A stretch of 64,000 nt of DNA from Syntrophomonas palmitatica JCM 14374 (GCF_001311885.1 NZ_BBCE01000003.1:1-64000), one strand, 5' to 3'. Counted from the first letter of the stretch, positions 40,197-50,335 are shown. A program made the numbers and translations. Notes: generated by a model from the sequence alone, not told the origin.

Positions 40197-41125
40197 GCCG
40201 TCACCTCCAATGATTTATGGCTTTTAGTTAAGGTTGATTCCATGATAACCCTGCGTTCGCGTCTATTGATCTCGATTATATCCGTCATATCAGGCCGGAT
40301 AATTTCCAACGAAGGATGAGGATATAGGTTTTTAAGGTACTTCACACAATATTGCAGTGCGATTTCTGCGCTGCGCGGGTTTTTCCAGATCTGGTGCGAA
40401 GCGCCTTCTATCACGGTTTGTTCTTTATGAGCGCATTGCAGATGTATAAAAAACACCTTTTGCTGCCAGGCTAAATTCCATTCATCATGATCGGTCATTA
40501 TACTTATAAAGTAAGGTATATTCACCTTCTGAGCATCGGCAATGGCGGTATCAAAACTCAAATACCCGAAGTCTTTTGCATCTAAGAAGAAATTATCCCA
40601 GTTTACATCGTAAGTCATGAATTTTCGCACCCCGAACCGTCTCCCCGCAAAAGTTTCGGGATAATGATTTGCCCCCAGAATTTGGCTGGCGGTATATTCC
40701 ACGTCACAAACACCTACTATAGATAAAAACGCCAATATTTTATTATGGGCGCCGGGATTTCCGGCCAGGTATTTAACCAGGCAGCGTGAAGAAAGACTCA
40801 GTGATATAACGGAGATCAAATGGGAACCAGCCAGGTAGTCCGAGGCGTAATCAATTACGGTTTCTATGTCTTGGGTAAAACTTGATAAAGTAAAATTTTC
40901 AATGTCACCGCTGCTAAGACCGGTGCAGTTGCTGGCGTCAAAACGCAGCACATTAAAGCCGTTTAAAACCAGGTATAAAGCCAAAGCAATATTATTGCGG
41001 GAGGTTTTCTCATAACCTGGCGCAATTATTACCAACGGCGCTTCCTGACTTCTGTCTTCGGCCTGATCATAGGCGCACCAGATATATCCTTGCGGGCTGG
41101 GGATGTTAAAATATGAAGTCCTCAT
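40193..41125 (-). CDS. luxD: LuxD-type acyl transferase/thioesterase
   Basis: 310 residues; ATG 41125 follows aaaggag. GYEKTSRNNIALALYL, then LNGFNVLRFDASNCTGLSSG and IENFTLSSFTQD match LuxD closely (LSRNGFHVIRYDS, GLSSGTIDEFTM). The triad can be placed: Ser in SLSLSSR (about residue 110), Asp in MTDHDEW (about 205) and His in GASHQIW (about 240). The enzyme releases fatty acid from acyl-ACP or acyl-CoA for LuxE to activate. The C-terminal segment INRRERRV also matches LuxD (VNERRMRI). LuxD is the rarest of the three outside luminous bacteria, which makes the call significant. Confidence 0.82.
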   Translation of the reverse strand: MRTSYFNIPSPQGYIWCAYDQAEDRSQEAPLVIIAPGYEKTSRNNIALALYLVLNGFNVLRFDASNCTGLSSGDIENFTLSSFTQDIETVIDYASDYLAGSHLISVISLSLSSRCLVKYLAGNPGAHNKILAFLSIVGVCDVEYTASQILGANHYPETFAGRRFGVRKFMTYDVNWDNFFLDAKDFGYLSFDTAIADAQKVNIPYFISIMTDHDEWNLAWQQKVFFIHLQCAHKEQTVIEGASHQIWKNPRSAEIALQYCVKYLKNLYPHPSLEIIRPDMTDIIEINRRERRVIMESTLTKSHKSLEVTA

Positions 41126-41138
41126 AATCTCGTCTCCT

Positions 41139-42266
41139 TTATTGTTTTAAATAGTCCCGTTCAATTTTCAGAGCACAGCCACGGGACTCGATCGTATTAA
41201 CCCTTCTGATTACATCGATGCATTTTCCCGGTCTGCCGCAGGGACAGTCGTCAATATAGATTATTTGTCCCAAATCCTCGGTCATAATAAAGCCGGGATA
41301 ACTGGTGGGGCTGGCGTCTAAAAAGCACAGCAAACCAGTTTGGTTAGCCTCATTTGATCTGGTGAAAGTGTCCAGGTCATACACAAAAGCATCCGCCCAT
41401 ACTGGGAGATGCTTTGATCCGCATTCACATTCAGGAATTATCGTATTAAGTTCAACCGCATTAAAATTGTCTCTGATACGGGAGCGTTCAATGCCTGGGA
41501 ATATGCGTTCAGTCAAGTCCTTAAAATCGTTATTGTTTATTGACTCTGCCTCTTGCTTTTTCCAACCTCCACCTGTGACTATAAATAACTGCTTTCCGCA
41601 GTCAAATTTTATATGATTAGCGTTTAAATAACGGTAAAACTCCATAAACATCGGCGGCGCTCCAATTAAAAATACATCTTGATAACAGGACTTAAATGTA
41701 TTAATGTCATTTACAAGCTGAGCCATATTAAAGACCCCGTTTTTCACATAATCTATGGTTGGGTATAAAACATCAGTTACGCTCATTACAAAGGAAAACC
41801 AGATATCTTTTGCTTCTTCGATACCTGGTCCCAGATTAAGTGCCACAGCATCCTCAGTCCCATATACGTTGTCAGAGGTATTTTGCACCGAACCCAGGAA
41901 TCTTTCCAGGGTGGTGTTGTCCCGTTCTATTACGCTGATGGATCCTTGAGTACCGCTGCTGATACATTTTTTTACCGTAGCCTCTCCGCTTAAGGTTCTT
42001 ATCTTTAATTTTTTAAAAATTGTGCTGGGTAAAAGCGGAATCGTATATGGATCAGTCTCCGCCGCCTGTAAGCCATATCCCAGACTACGGCAATACCGCT
42101 TATAGATATCGTTCTGGTTATAGTGCAGATAGAAGGCCTCCACTAATAAGTTTTTTTGCAGGGATTCCCTCGCGGCGCGGGTGGGGAAAAAAGCGGAAGG
42201 ATTTTGGAAAATATCGACTTCAATAGGCGGTATCGTACCAATTACTAAAGGGTTCTGCACTGCCAT
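41139..42266 (-). CDS. luxE: LuxE-type acyl-protein synthetase
   Basis: 375 residues; ATG 42266 follows tgggggg at 7 bases. LuxE activates a fatty acid with ATP and passes it to LuxC. Features: LLPSTIFKKLKIRTLSG, SSGTQGS (adenylate-forming P-loop-like SGT), IGAPPMFMEF and VTGGGWKK. A Cys-rich tail (CECGSKHLP, DDCPCGRPGKC) resembles the zinc/cysteine region of LuxE-like synthetases. It is the first gene of the luxEDC operon, 13 bases ahead of luxD. Confidence 0.85.
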   Translation of the reverse strand: MAVQNPLVIGTIPPIEVDIFQNPSAFFPTRAARESLQKNLLVEAFYLHYNQNDIYKRYCRSLGYGLQAAETDPYTIPLLPSTIFKKLKIRTLSGEATVKKCISSGTQGSISVIERDNTTLERFLGSVQNTSDNVYGTEDAVALNLGPGIEEAKDIWFSFVMSVTDVLYPTIDYVKNGVFNMAQLVNDINTFKSCYQDVFLIGAPPMFMEFYRYLNANHIKFDCGKQLFIVTGGGWKKQEAESINNNDFKDLTERIFPGIERSRIRDNFNAVELNTIIPECECGSKHLPVWADAFVYDLDTFTRSNEANQTGLLCFLDASPTSYPGFIMTEDLGQIIYIDDCPCGRPGKCIDVIRRVNTIESRGCALKIERDYLKQ

Positions 42267-42317
42267 ATATGTCCCCCCATTCCGTTAATTATAAATGGAA
42301 AACATTACCATATATTT

Positions 42318-42346
42318 AATGTATATCATTTATATTGCGGTGTAAA
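42318..42346 (-). promoter_or_regulatory. Candidate promoter for luxEDC
   Basis: Minus strand TTTACA (42346-42341), 17-base spacer, TACATT (42323-42318), ending about 50 bases before the luxE start. AT-rich surroundings contain short palindromic stretches. Confidence 0.4.
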
Positions 42347-42553
42347 GAAAAAAAGATAGAAAAAAATGGAATGAGAACAGGCATTGGATAGGTGCAATTT
42401 ATTTTACTCAGTAAGCCATTTAGAGTGATTTTAGGTTCGAACTGGAACTGAAGGTAATCAGGCAAATAGGCTGTGATTGCGGACAGGATTCTTGTTTAAG
42501 CCGGCCAGGTAAAATATCATTATATCAAGGTTGTTTGAACAGAAGGATATATT

Positions 42554-43464
42554 ATGAAGATTAAAACCTTCCTGAAAAACTATATATTCATTCTAATTCT
42601 TATTATCTGCCTAATCCTGGGATTAATAAGCAGTTTGTATTATCACCCGCTCGTTTTCTATGGCATTAAATCAAATCATGAACTCATTATCCTGATGTTG
42701 GTCGGTGTGCTGGCCGGGCTGTTCGGCGGTCTTCTCGGTCTGGGGGGAGGCGCCATCATGCTGCCGGTGCTCGATTTCTGGCTGGGGTACAGCTCGCCCA
42801 ACGCAATTGGAACCACCCTCTTTGCGGTTATCTTCACAGTTTTGTCCGGTGCCCACGGGCACTATATCCGCAAGAATGCACATAATAAGGTCAGCCTGGA
42901 TATATCCCTTGGCGGTATTTTTGGCATTCTGGCAGGTTCTTGCATTTTCACCCTGCTGGTGGATAAAGTTCAGATGCTGAATCTTTGTATGGGCATTTTC
43001 TTTTTGCTGCCTGCTTATTTAATGACCAGAGATGGTGTAAGAAGAGAAAATGACAATCACATCAGCGGACAATACGATTCGCTGGCGGCCAGGTGGGGAA
43101 TTCCGGAAAAAGTGTGGCTGCTGGGGCTGGGTTTTATGGTGGGATTAATTACCGGAACCCTGGGTTTAGGGGGAGGATTCCTGCTGGTTCCCGGCATTAC
43201 ATACGGAATCGGTCTGTCGGTCCACCTCGCGGTAGGGTCAACCATGCTGGCGGCAGTTCCTATAACCATGGCCGGAAGCCTGGTAAAACTGCTGCAGGGT
43301 TTTGTGGTGTTGCCGGCAGCCTTTTGCCTGGCCATTGGCACGGTTATCGGCGCCAGATAGGGGCTGCTTTAATCAGGTATTTTGAGGCCTGGGTTCTTAA
43401 GCTGATCTTTGGGCTTTATTTCTTTTATGTTGCTCTTAAATATATAATGGTTTATTTTATGTAA
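42554..43464 (+). CDS. TauE/SafE-family membrane exporter, one frameshift
   Basis: Eight-helix transporter of the DUF81 family with two copies of the GGLLGLGGGAIMLPVL / GTLGLGGGFLLVPG motif. The first frame stops at 43358-43360 after GTVIGAR; one added C at about 43356 gives GAQIGAALIRYFEAWVLKLIF and the normal end at 43464. Members export sulfite, sulfoacetate or other anions. The gene is divergent from luxE and no obvious metabolic partner is adjacent. Confidence 0.8.
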
Positions 43465-43587
43465 CCCCCCTGTGGCATTAGGCCGCAGCCATACATGAAA
43501 ATAGTAATTTAGTTTATAAAGGTTTGTGCAGCCTATTCGGCAGGGGAATTTCATAATAATCTGTGTTAATCTGTGGTTATTTTCGCC

Positions 43588-44283
43588 TTAAACCTTAGAT
43601 TGTTTGTGACGTAAAAATGTCATAAAGCGATCCCGGTACAAAAAGCCTAAAAGGCAGAGCAGAGCCGCAGCCAGTGATAAAATAGCTGCCAGAAAATATT
43701 GGTGATGTTCGAGTTGGGCGCCAATCACTGCGGAAACCAGTATCCCGGGAAAACGTCCCAGCATTGCCGCCAGGAAAAAGTTTCCCGGTTTAATAGGAGT
43801 GATACCGGCAATAAAGGTCAGGATATCTTTAGGAGCACCGGGTATCAGAAAAACAAGAAATATTACCATTTCTGCCCGGTTGGTATTTATAATCAACCGC
43901 CAACGCTCGGCCTTTTCGGGCTTAATGAAGGTCAATAATAACGGATAGCCCAGCCAGCGACATAAGAAAAAAGCTGCTAAACTCCCCAAAAGGATGCCTG
44001 TCAAGGAAAGCATAGTGCCTCCCAGCACCCCGTAAACATAACCGCCTGCTACCTGGATTATTTCACCCGGCAGAGGAGCTGCAACTACCTGCAGGATTTG
44101 CAGGATGATAAAAGCCGCCTGGCTCCACGATCCGTAGGCCAGCAATAAATCTCTAAAACGTGCAGGTTCCTTGGCCAGGGCTGATAGCTGCGGCATATAG
44201 CTGCAGGTAAGAACGCCTGCCAGTGTTAAAAACAATACCAGAAATAATACCCGGATAACCAGGTTGAACTGTTTATTTTTCAT
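43588..44283 (-). CDS. TVP38/TMEM64 (SNARE-associated/DedA-like) membrane protein
   Basis: About 231 residues from ATG 44283, 10 bases after aagga. Hydrophobic segments surround the family motif GEIIQVAGGYVYGVLGG and FFLCRWLGYPLL, then FLIPGAPKDILTFIAG, which matches the conserved Pro-Gly loop of the family. DedA-type proteins act in lipid carrier recycling or membrane homeostasis. Function not known in detail. Confidence 0.82.
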   Translation of the reverse strand: MKNKQFNLVIRVLFLVLFLTLAGVLTCSYMPQLSALAKEPARFRDLLLAYGSWSQAAFIILQILQVVAAPLPGEIIQVAGGYVYGVLGGTMLSLTGILLGSLAAFFLCRWLGYPLLLTFIKPEKAERWRLIINTNRAEMVIFLVFLIPGAPKDILTFIAGITPIKPGNFFLAAMLGRFPGILVSAVIGAQLEHHQYFLAAILSLAAALLCLLGFLYRDRFMTFLRHKQSKV

Positions 44284-44537
44284 CACATGCAGTTCCTTAT
44301 TTAATTGATATATTTGCTGTTATTAATATAACGCATAATTTCAAGGGGACAAGTGCCTGCATCAAGTATTTGGTTATAATTTCGCCCGCATTATGATACT
44401 TGCTTTAAACCGCAGACTATCCGTTGATGTTAAACCTGCCAGCATCTTAAGATTTCTATTGCAATCTATTTTAATATATTATAAATTAGACATTGTACAT
44501 AAATAAACAGTGTTTAAAAGGAGGCGATGATCAAAAG

Positions 44538-45188
44538 GTGTTAAGAACTAATTCCTATAAGGTCTGCAGCGGAAGCCGTACAGAAAGAAAAAAAGAAGAA
44601 ACTAAACAGAAGATAATAAATACAGCCCTTGGCCTGTTCAAAGATCAAGGTGTGGATGCGACCAGTATGGAACAGATAGCGCGCGAGGCGGATATAGCCA
44701 GAGGTACGCTTTATAATTACTTCCCGGTTAAGGAAGCTATCATTGATGAAATAATAAAACGTTCATTTCAGACCAATCACCAGGAACGGATTCAACAGAT
44801 TCGCAGTTTGCCGGATACCCGTTCACGAATGATTTATATTCTGGACCTCCTGACAATGGGTATATATGAAAATCAGGAGATATTTGAAAAATATATGGTC
44901 TATCGTATGCAAAGCATGATTTCTTTCCATGAGGATACCAGCGACCAAAGCGGATTTTACTTGCTGGGAAATGAGATTATTGCTGTGGGACAAAAAAACG
45001 GGGAACTCCGTGATGATTTGCCAACCTATGTTCTAAGGGAATTATTTGAGTTTGCATTTATAGAAATCGTAAAGGAGTTGTATTTTGCCCCGGAGCGCTT
45101 TAATCGTTATGAAGTTATAGAAAGATATGTGGACCTGTGTTTAAGAGGAATTAAACGAGAAAACATGAGAGGTGATGAAAATGCTTAG
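44538..45188 (+). CDS. TetR-family transcriptional regulator
   Basis: Start is uncertain: GTG 44538 lies 13 bases after aaaggagg; the frame is open from 44493. Residues about 15-65 form a TetR helix-turn-helix (TSMEQIAREADIARGTLYNYFPVKEAI). The rest is a helical ligand-binding domain. It overlaps the downstream esterase gene by a few bases, so it probably regulates that gene and itself. Confidence 0.85.
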   Translation: MLRTNSYKVCSGSRTERKKEETKQKIINTALGLFKDQGVDATSMEQIAREADIARGTLYNYFPVKEAIIDEIIKRSFQTNHQERIQQIRSLPDTRSRMIYILDLLTMGIYENQEIFEKYMVYRMQSMISFHEDTSDQSGFYLLGNEIIAVGQKNGELRDDLPTYVLRELFEFAFIEIVKELYFAPERFNRYEVIERYVDLCLRGIKRENMRGDENA

Positions 45189-46092
45189 TCTGCGCGCCCG
45201 AATTATCAAGTCAATAATGCAGAGACGCAAAAATAAACAGGAGATTGATTGGTACCAGTATGAAGCGGTGCTGCGTTTCCGACAGCAGGTGGAAGCAGGG
45301 GCTTCGAGGTTCGGCAAGCTTCCTGACGGGATAGAAGTAGAACCAGTAAGCATTGGCGATATGGCGGCGGAATGGATTACACCGTCCCAGGTTTTAAAAG
45401 ATCAAGTCATGTTGTACTTTCACGGCGGCGGGTATGTGTCCGGCACCTGCCAGTCACACCGGGCTATTGTGGCGAAGTTTGTGCGGCGCAGCGGCCTTCC
45501 GGCTTTGCTGTTCGAGTACCGCCTGGCTCCGGAGCATCCCTTCCCTGCAGCACTGGATGATGCTGTGATCGCTTACAGCTGGCTGCTGGATCAGGGTATA
45601 TCGTCTTCCAACATTGCGTTACTGGGGGATTCAGCCGGAGGAGGATTGGTTCTGGCCACTTTGCTGGCCCTGCGTGATAAGGGTATTTCATTGCCAGCGG
45701 CGGCGGCGGTCTATTCCCCGGTTACTGATTATACATGCTCGGGGGAATCATACCGGACTAATGCCAAGGTGTGTTTGTCGCCAAAAGGGATAGCCCCCGC
45801 TTTTGCCAGACATTATGCGGGTGATCTTGACCCGGGTTTGCCTTATATATCGCCGTTATTTGGCGATCTTCACGGTTTGCCGCCTTTGCTAATTTTGGTT
45901 GGCTCAGATGAAACCCTGCTGGATGACGCCACGCGATTCGCTGCTAAAGCTAAAGCTTGCGGGGTTGATGTCACACTGAGAATAGAACCGGGAATGTTTC
46001 ATTGTTATCCGGCCATGGCGCCCCTTTTCCCTGAAGCTACCAGGGCTATGAAAGAGATATGCCGGTTTATACAATTAAAGCTGGGAAAATAA
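45181..46092 (+). CDS. HSL-family alpha/beta hydrolase (esterase)
   Basis: About 303 residues. ATG 45181 is 6 bases after agaggtg and overlaps the TetR stop. Oxyanion-hole motif FHGGGY (about residue 80), nucleophile GDSAGGG (about 148), then Asp in GSDETLLDD and His in GMFHCYP: a complete triad of the hormone-sensitive-lipase class. It should hydrolyse short-chain esters in the cytoplasm. The coupling to a TetR gene suggests induction by a substrate. Confidence 0.88.
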   Translation: MLSLRARIIKSIMQRRKNKQEIDWYQYEAVLRFRQQVEAGASRFGKLPDGIEVEPVSIGDMAAEWITPSQVLKDQVMLYFHGGGYVSGTCQSHRAIVAKFVRRSGLPALLFEYRLAPEHPFPAALDDAVIAYSWLLDQGISSSNIALLGDSAGGGLVLATLLALRDKGISLPAAAAVYSPVTDYTCSGESYRTNAKVCLSPKGIAPAFARHYAGDLDPGLPYISPLFGDLHGLPPLLILVGSDETLLDDATRFAAKAKACGVDVTLRIEPGMFHCYPAMAPLFPEATRAMKEICRFIQLKLGK

Positions 46093-46133
46093 ACACGGAA
46101 ATAGGTAAGGCCGGGTTCAGATGGTGCAGGAAG

Positions 46134-46721
46134 CTAATGATAATTAGTTATAAAGTAATACAGGACTAATATGGTAGGCAAAAATCCCGCCATTGTCCCG
46201 GCCAGCATATTGCCCAGGGTATGACGGTCTTGTTTTATGCGTGCCCAAAAAACCAGGGGCAGCAGTAAAACCAGGTACCAGAGCTCGCCGCCGGTAATAA
46301 CCACCATAAAAGTAATCGGTCCCGCTATCCCGCAGGCATGACCGCTGGCTTTATAATGAAGCAACTGGTTTATTAGGGCCAGGGTTGAACCTGAGAACAA
46401 GTAGCCCCAGAAAAGACATCTGACCAACCAGGGAGCCTGACCGGTTTCACCCACTATCACACCAATTATGTATCCGGTTAACGAAAGTATAAAAGCCAGG
46501 TACCGCTGCCCTTCCCGGCCCTGTGTCCTGATCCTGGGCAGAAGGTAACTTAGCGGGTAGGCCAGGACAGGGACTATGCCCAGCAGGGATAAGGAAATTA
46601 GATACCAGCTGCGGTTAAATCCCTCAATATTCCCGTTATACCACATCCAGCTTAATACCAGGAGTACAAACAAGGGTGGTATAGTGATAACACCGATAAT
46701 CTTTGCCATCTTTTCGCTCAT
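46134..46721 (-). CDS. PAP2-like membrane protein
   Basis: 195 residues with about six hydrophobic segments. HYKASGHACGIAG and WARIKQDRHTLGNMLAG match the second and third motifs of PAP2 phosphatases (SGH and R-x-x-x-H). The first motif (K-x6-RP) is not evident, so activity on a lipid phosphate is uncertain. It converges with the esterase gene. Confidence 0.68.
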   Translation of the reverse strand: MSEKMAKIIGVITIPPLFVLLVLSWMWYNGNIEGFNRSWYLISLSLLGIVPVLAYPLSYLLPRIRTQGREGQRYLAFILSLTGYIIGVIVGETGQAPWLVRCLFWGYLFSGSTLALINQLLHYKASGHACGIAGPITFMVVITGGELWYLVLLLPLVFWARIKQDRHTLGNMLAGTMAGFLPTILVLYYFITNYH

Positions 46722-47005
46722 GTTTATTTACCGCCTTTTTGTTACCGCAAACGATCCTGCTCCTCAGTCATGCATCTTTGGTTCCCGATACCATAAATGC
46801 TTTCTTCTTCCCATTCTATTAGACAGGCGCAATTACCGCAAGCAGTCATGATAACAATGCTGGTTCTATGTGAAACATCGGGATGAATCCAAGAATTATT
46901 AACCCCAATAAGCAATAAGAGAAATATGCCTGAATTTACACCGTATTATGGTATTATGTGACTAATGGTGGTTTCTTGTTATAAAAATTTTTTGGGGGGA
47001 TATTA

Positions 47006-48808
47006 GTGCGCAGCTGCCGTAGATTATTAATAATAATCATGCTTCTTGTGTTGCTATGTCCTGTTTCAGCTTCAGCCCGGACCTTTACGGATGATAACCA
47101 TATCCGTTGGACCATCGCTAATAAAAATGAGGTCCAAGAAATATTGGGGGAAGATCAATCGTATCTTTATCTTGATATTGATTCGTCAGTTTACAAATTG
47201 GCCAAGGACTTCACCGGCGGATTGCAGTCTCTAACTGATGAACAACAACGGGTGATACGGGAGAAGAACCAGCCGGCTAATATTATGCAGGAGCTGTCTT
47301 CACCGCTCATAAAGATAAAAGATCATTTTCTGTGTTACGGCGATAAACAAATTCTGGACATCGCCGTCTACCAGCAAAAGGATGCCGATTTTTACAAAAA
47401 GAACCCGCAGATGAGCAGAGAGGCGATGGAATTCCAGGTTTATACCCAGGTTAACAAACTGGGAAATCAGTTATTCATTATAATTACGCATTTGGCCCAG
47501 GCCATCCCTGCACCCTATAGTGATTACTATTGCGACCTGGTATACTGGCGCGACAACCGGGCAATTCACCTGGCTGCATTTAATAAATTCAGACCCCAAT
47601 CTATAAACGAAAGTGATGATGGAAGCCTGTGGTTGAGCGGACCACAGTACAATGGGAGGTTTCTAAGTGAAAACAGCCTCATGCTGGTTGATACCACCGG
47701 CGGTTATAAATCAATTAATCAGATACTGAGGAATAACGATGTAAAATTACTGGCATGTCAAGGCAAACGGGTTTTAATCTGGGCGGGTACTCACAAACTG
47801 TACTTTGAAATTGATAAGAAAAAATATGATAAGAAGAATGACAGGGTATTATGGCTGGACGCCGGCGGCAAAATCCAGGCCCGGCCCGAGAAAATAACGG
47901 GATATACCAATTTCTACCGCACTGCCGAAGATCAATTGTATGGAATCAGTGTGGACCGCAAAAGGATTGTCAATCTTAGCTTAAAACGCGATTACACTCA
48001 GGAGTCAGGGGTTGAGTATGAAAAATTGGCGAAGCTCTGCGATGACTCAAGTAATGATGGCAATCAGAAAAGCGTACCTCACCGGAACGATCCCGACGGC
48101 AGCACCTGGTACATCAACCAGCAGGAACGTATCGTTCACATAGTAAACGGTCGGAAAAAGATATTCAGCGCTGGTCCGGAATTATTGTTAAACTGCCTGA
48201 GAAATATATTTGTGGAAACATCGGGCCGGAAATGGTTTATTTCCGCAGCCGGTATTGCCTGTTATGAACCAGGAGATAAAACCGCCCGCTACATAACTCC
48301 CAATCTGCCTGCTGTTGTCAGAAAGATTGATAAGCAGCACTTAATTGTAGATGCTAATGGCCAATTATGGATGTTCGGTGAGCAGATCCTGCGCCTGCCA
48401 TACCAGGCGACTACTGTCACTACTGAATTTGATGCCCTGACCAATGGCTTTAAACCTCTGCAGCACTCCTACATGGAATGGGACAACCAGGTTTTCTTTG
48501 CCTATCAAAAAGATAACCCTGATAAATCAGCCTTATTGCGTATATATAGCCTTAATTTGAACGGTACGCTGCAATATAATGATTATATTCTTTCGTCACC
48601 AGCGCAGAACTTGTTTGTTTATGATAAATGCTTTTTTGCAACCGTTGCAGACGGATTCTGCAGGATAGAAAACCATCAGGCGATGGAAATCCGTAATTCG
48701 GCCTTGTGTAATATGCAGCATTTCCCGCATTTTATTAATTCACATTATATAATTTTTCCTTCTGACGCCAGGATAGTAGCGGTAGAGATTATACACAAAT
48801 CACCATAA
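47006..48808 (+). CDS. Secreted protein, probable beta-propeller, function unknown
   Basis: 600 residues from GTG 47006, which follows ttggggggat. Signal peptide (residues 1-24, ending VSASA). Short motifs of the form DGSLWLSG, DGSTWYINQ, GRKWFISAAG and NGQLWMFGEQ recur along the chain at uneven spacing, as blades of a beta-propeller do. No catalytic motif is visible and I do not recognise a family. The neighbours (PAP2-like and DUF421 genes) give no clue. Confidence 0.6.
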   Translation: MRSCRRLLIIIMLLVLLCPVSASARTFTDDNHIRWTIANKNEVQEILGEDQSYLYLDIDSSVYKLAKDFTGGLQSLTDEQQRVIREKNQPANIMQELSSPLIKIKDHFLCYGDKQILDIAVYQQKDADFYKKNPQMSREAMEFQVYTQVNKLGNQLFIIITHLAQAIPAPYSDYYCDLVYWRDNRAIHLAAFNKFRPQSINESDDGSLWLSGPQYNGRFLSENSLMLVDTTGGYKSINQILRNNDVKLLACQGKRVLIWAGTHKLYFEIDKKKYDKKNDRVLWLDAGGKIQARPEKITGYTNFYRTAEDQLYGISVDRKRIVNLSLKRDYTQESGVEYEKLAKLCDDSSNDGNQKSVPHRNDPDGSTWYINQQERIVHIVNGRKKIFSAGPELLLNCLRNIFVETSGRKWFISAAGIACYEPGDKTARYITPNLPAVVRKIDKQHLIVDANGQLWMFGEQILRLPYQATTVTTEFDALTNGFKPLQHSYMEWDNQVFFAYQKDNPDKSALLRIYSLNLNGTLQYNDYILSSPAQNLFVYDKCFFATVADGFCRIENHQAMEIRNSALCNMQHFPHFINSHYIIFPSDARIVAVEIIHKSP

Positions 48809-49010
48809 AAATGGGCCAAAAGGAGGTAATGTGCTGCCTCGCTATCTTCATTCCTCGCATATATTTTATTTTGGTGCTGATATGGAAAAGCCTCCGGGCA
48901 GCTTTCTGGACGTTTTTCTAATCCAATCCACGCTGATTTAGTTCCTCTTACATACAACCCAAACGTAACGCAAATAATAACCAAAATGATTTTTTCTAAA
49001 GGACGATATT

Positions 49011-49691
49011 ATGCTGATAATAATATTGCGCACCTTCATTCTGTTTGCGTTTACGGTGCTATTCCTGCGCATCATGGGCAAAAGGCAAATCGGCCAGCTG
49101 CAGCCTTACGAACTGGTGGTTATCATTATGATATCAGAGCTGGCGGTGATTCCTATGGAAGATACGCGTATTCCTCTGATTAACGGCATCATTCCCATCT
49201 TTATACTATTTGCCTTGGAGGTTGCCCTGTCGTTTATTTCACTGAAAAGCGAGAAAGCACGGGGAGTGATCTGCGGCAAGCCCAGTATTCTTATCGAAAA
49301 CTCACAGATTAAAGAACAAGAACTAAAGCGCCTGCGGTTTAATATTAACGATCTGCTGGAAGAACTGCGCCTGAAGGATGTGTCCAATATAAGTGATGTC
49401 GATTATGCTATTTTGGAAACTAATGGACAGCTAAGTGTAATCCTAAAATCAGATAAACGCCCGGTAAAGCCCAAGGATCTCAATATCGCTCCTCCCTATG
49501 AGGGGCTTCCCATTACCCTGGTTATTGACGGCCAGGTTATTCACGAAAACCTGAAAATACTTAACTATAATTCAGAATGGCTGAAGCATGAATTAGGCAA
49601 GTTAGGGGTAGAAGAAATTAACGATGTACTTTTGGCTACGGTTGATGCCTTAGGGAATATGTATTATCAGCTTAAATCTGCAACGCATTAA
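49011..49691 (+). CDS. DUF421 (YetF-like) membrane protein
   Basis: 226 residues; ATG 49011 has only a weak site (aaaggacg). Three N-terminal membrane helices with the family signature FLRIMGKRQIGQLQPYELVVIIMISELAV, then a cytoplasmic alpha/beta domain. Members occur widely in spore-formers; the biochemical role is unknown. The next gene, 15 bases downstream, is a DUF4363 protein, a frequent partner. Confidence 0.85.
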   Translation: MLIIILRTFILFAFTVLFLRIMGKRQIGQLQPYELVVIIMISELAVIPMEDTRIPLINGIIPIFILFALEVALSFISLKSEKARGVICGKPSILIENSQIKEQELKRLRFNINDLLEELRLKDVSNISDVDYAILETNGQLSVILKSDKRPVKPKDLNIAPPYEGLPITLVIDGQVIHENLKILNYNSEWLKHELGKLGVEEINDVLLATVDALGNMYYQLKSATH

Positions 49692-49706
49692 TAAGCAAGA
49701 GGAGTA

Positions 49707-50096
49707 ATGCATTTTATGCGTTTAATGGTTACTATAATTACCTTATCAGTTATAATACTGGGCCTGGGTTTTTGGAGCAATTATTCTCTGCAGGCTTCTT
49801 CCGATGAATTGACGAAACAAATTAACATAATTAGCACTGATATTAAGAACGGAAAATGGCAGGCGGCTAAAAATCATAATGAGGAACTGCAGCGAACCTG
49901 GGACAAAAAAGCGAAATGGTGGCCGGTATTCCTGGATCATCAGGAAATGGACAACATTGAATTCTCTTTAGCCAGGGTACAGGAATATGTGGCCAGTAAT
50001 AATAAATCACTATCTTTGGGGCAGCTTTCAGAACTGAAATTGATGGTTAAACATATTCCCGAAAAAGAGGCTTTGAATATAGAAAACATTTTGTAG
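49707..50096 (+). CDS. DUF4363-family small membrane-anchored protein
   Basis: 129 residues. One N-terminal membrane helix (residues about 5-25), then a helical extracytoplasmic part with WDKKAKWWPVFLDHQEMDNIE, which is typical of the family. Start ATG 49707 or ATG 49716 after gaggagt. Probably co-transcribed with the DUF421 gene. Confidence 0.75.
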   Translation: MHFMRLMVTIITLSVIILGLGFWSNYSLQASSDELTKQINIISTDIKNGKWQAAKNHNEELQRTWDKKAKWWPVFLDHQEMDNIEFSLARVQEYVASNNKSLSLGQLSELKLMVKHIPEKEALNIENIL

Positions 50097-50136
50097 TATC
50101 GATAAAAACGAACTTTATGCATACATTTTTGATGCG

Positions 50137-50164
50137 GTAGGGGCAATTCATGAATTGCCCCTAC
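50137..50164. repeat. 28-bp perfect palindrome (gtaggggcaattca / tgaattgcccctac)
   Basis: A self-complementary element in the gap before typA. The same motif is a well-known dispersed palindrome in bacterial intergenic DNA. It may also work as a terminator-like hairpin after the DUF4363 gene. Confidence 0.8.
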
Positions 50165-50335
50165 TACAATGTTGCCTGAAAAATTGCAATTCTAGCCTGA
50201 TGGTGTATCAAACGGGTTGTTTTGGGGAAGTATTTTTCTTTTTACTGGCATAACGGGATATCGATGAGTATAATAAAGAAGTTGTGCACATTTTTAATGT
50301 AAGGATATTTTTACCCGTCAGTGAAAGGAAGAGTC

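Noticed and set aside
38733-42266. Bioluminescence operon
   Set aside because: No luxA/luxB-like gene lies in the window, and the neighbouring gene content suggests an anaerobe; luciferase needs O2.
43530-43590. Sequence aatctgtgttaatctgtggt as a regulatory site
   Set aside because: It resembles a common low-information dispersed phrase; a single copy cannot be supported as a functional element.
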